Shown here: positions 63,618 to 64,000 of the stretch, piece after piece
How the letters are laid out: every line of letters begins with the position of its first letter
How positions within the stretch are numbered: position 1 is the first letter of the stretch
NCBI RefSeq assembly: GCF_007744675.1
Contig: NZ_CP036269.1
Span: forward strand, 4,195,546-4,259,545
Direction of reading: 5' to 3'
From: Gimesia alba
GTDB taxonomy: Bacteria; Planctomycetota; Planctomycetia; Planctomycetales; Planctomycetaceae
Length of the DNA stretch: 64,000 bases
Translations under genes and position numbers: made by a program
Notes under the pieces: generated by a model
What the model was told of the DNA's origin: nothing
What the model saw: only the letters and a program-made list of their open reading frames with translations
Database searches by the model: none

Positions 63618-64000
63618 TTGCTGCTGCAAGTGAATTAGCTACTTCATCAACCAAGAATACCACGAAACACAGGAACCATTCACAGCACTGCCATGTAGCG
63701 TTTCTTAATTCGAATTGGTCTTTGCAAATGAGGAGAAACCGGGGCTAACGCCCTGCGGCTAATGGACCTTTTCTGCGGTCATAGACCAGTAAACAGGGGG
63801 CAACAACACACCGTCGGCTACGGTGGATTCTTACTTAGCTTACTCTGTCGACCTCAAAATCAGGATCAGAACTATTAAATAAACGCTACCTAGCCAGGAT
63901 CTCCCTTTAGGGAGAAGACAGCGAAGTTATTGAGATTCACTTCGACTCCAGTTGAATTTCAGCAGGCGCAGTCCGGTCAATTTGAACACGATTGCAGAGA
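63618..64000. other. Intergenic region at the window end with a REP-like arm
   Basis: 383 bases without a credible ORF. It holds one arm of the REP-like repeat (63737-63763) and, about 40 bases on, a short CACCG...CGGTG palindrome. A gene may start beyond the window edge. Confidence 0.5.
63737..63763. repeat. REP-like repeat, single arm
   Basis: AACCGGGGCTAACGCCC followed by TGCGGCTAAT. It is the inverse complement of the left arm at 57580-57600 with about one mismatch (GCAGGGCG against GAAGGGCG). The second arm is absent or decayed into the CACCG/CGGTG palindrome downstream. Confidence 0.7.

Overview
The window reads as chromosomal DNA of a planctomycete, most likely close to Gimesia/Planctomyces (inference). 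The grounds are the mix of families: secreted PQQ-type propellers, a sulfatase with a CxPxR site, a Tat-exported sugar isomerase-like protein, an FHA protein fused to a propeller, ExbD fused to a zinc ribbon, small CxxCH cytochromes and a squalene-cyclase-like toroid protein. No phage, IS element or CRISPR array is visible. The only RNA gene found is tRNA-Lys(UUU).

Layout. 1-3532: a signalling operon (PAS tail, HDOD, REC-HD-GYP, REC) with translational coupling. 3563-6636: a pentapeptide-repeat K+-channel-like protein and a secreted PQQ propeller. 6759-12083: an RND efflux pump, its membrane fusion protein and a TetR regulator. Matching operator-like palindromes lie inside the tetR and fusion-protein promoters, and both transcripts would be nearly leaderless. 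12424-14757: an NtrC-type sigma-54 activator and a soluble NtrB-like kinase. 14921-17383: rpsO-pnp. 17716-20022: an NfeD/ClpP-fold membrane protease. 20503-28528: an Lhr helicase, a TPR-gluzincin protein and a MazG-like hydrolase.

28675-41565 is the most unusual part. It is a run of eight same-strand genes: secreted toroid protein, TonB-like anchor, ExbB, ExbD, zinc-ribbon-ExbD, FHA-TM-propeller, a protein with a periplasmic-binding-protein-like tail, and a secreted protein. It looks like a proton-motive-force-driven envelope machine that I cannot match to a named system. A MOSC protein and csrA follow.

42877-49531: sugar isomerase-like protein, htpG (with a possible 41-codon leader ORF), a halogenase-like flavoprotein, a ketoglutarate-semialdehyde-type dehydrogenase and tRNA-Lys. 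49532-50606 is about 1.1 kb without a credible gene but with two adjacent hairpins. 50607-54283 is a four-gene run (cytochrome, Lgt-like, coiled-coil protein, ankyrin protein) with strong Shine-Dalgarno sequences. 54384-56467 holds two coupled genes of unknown function. 56986-63617: a second cytochrome, a divergent glycosidase-like/sulfatase pair, a DUF2721 protein and two adjacent Ntn-type hydrolases. A GC-rich inverted repeat resembling a REP element occurs complete at 57580-57645 and as one arm at 63737-63763.

Where an upstream TTG/GTG would only add residues in front of a signal peptide, I moved the start to the downstream ATG and say so in the entry.
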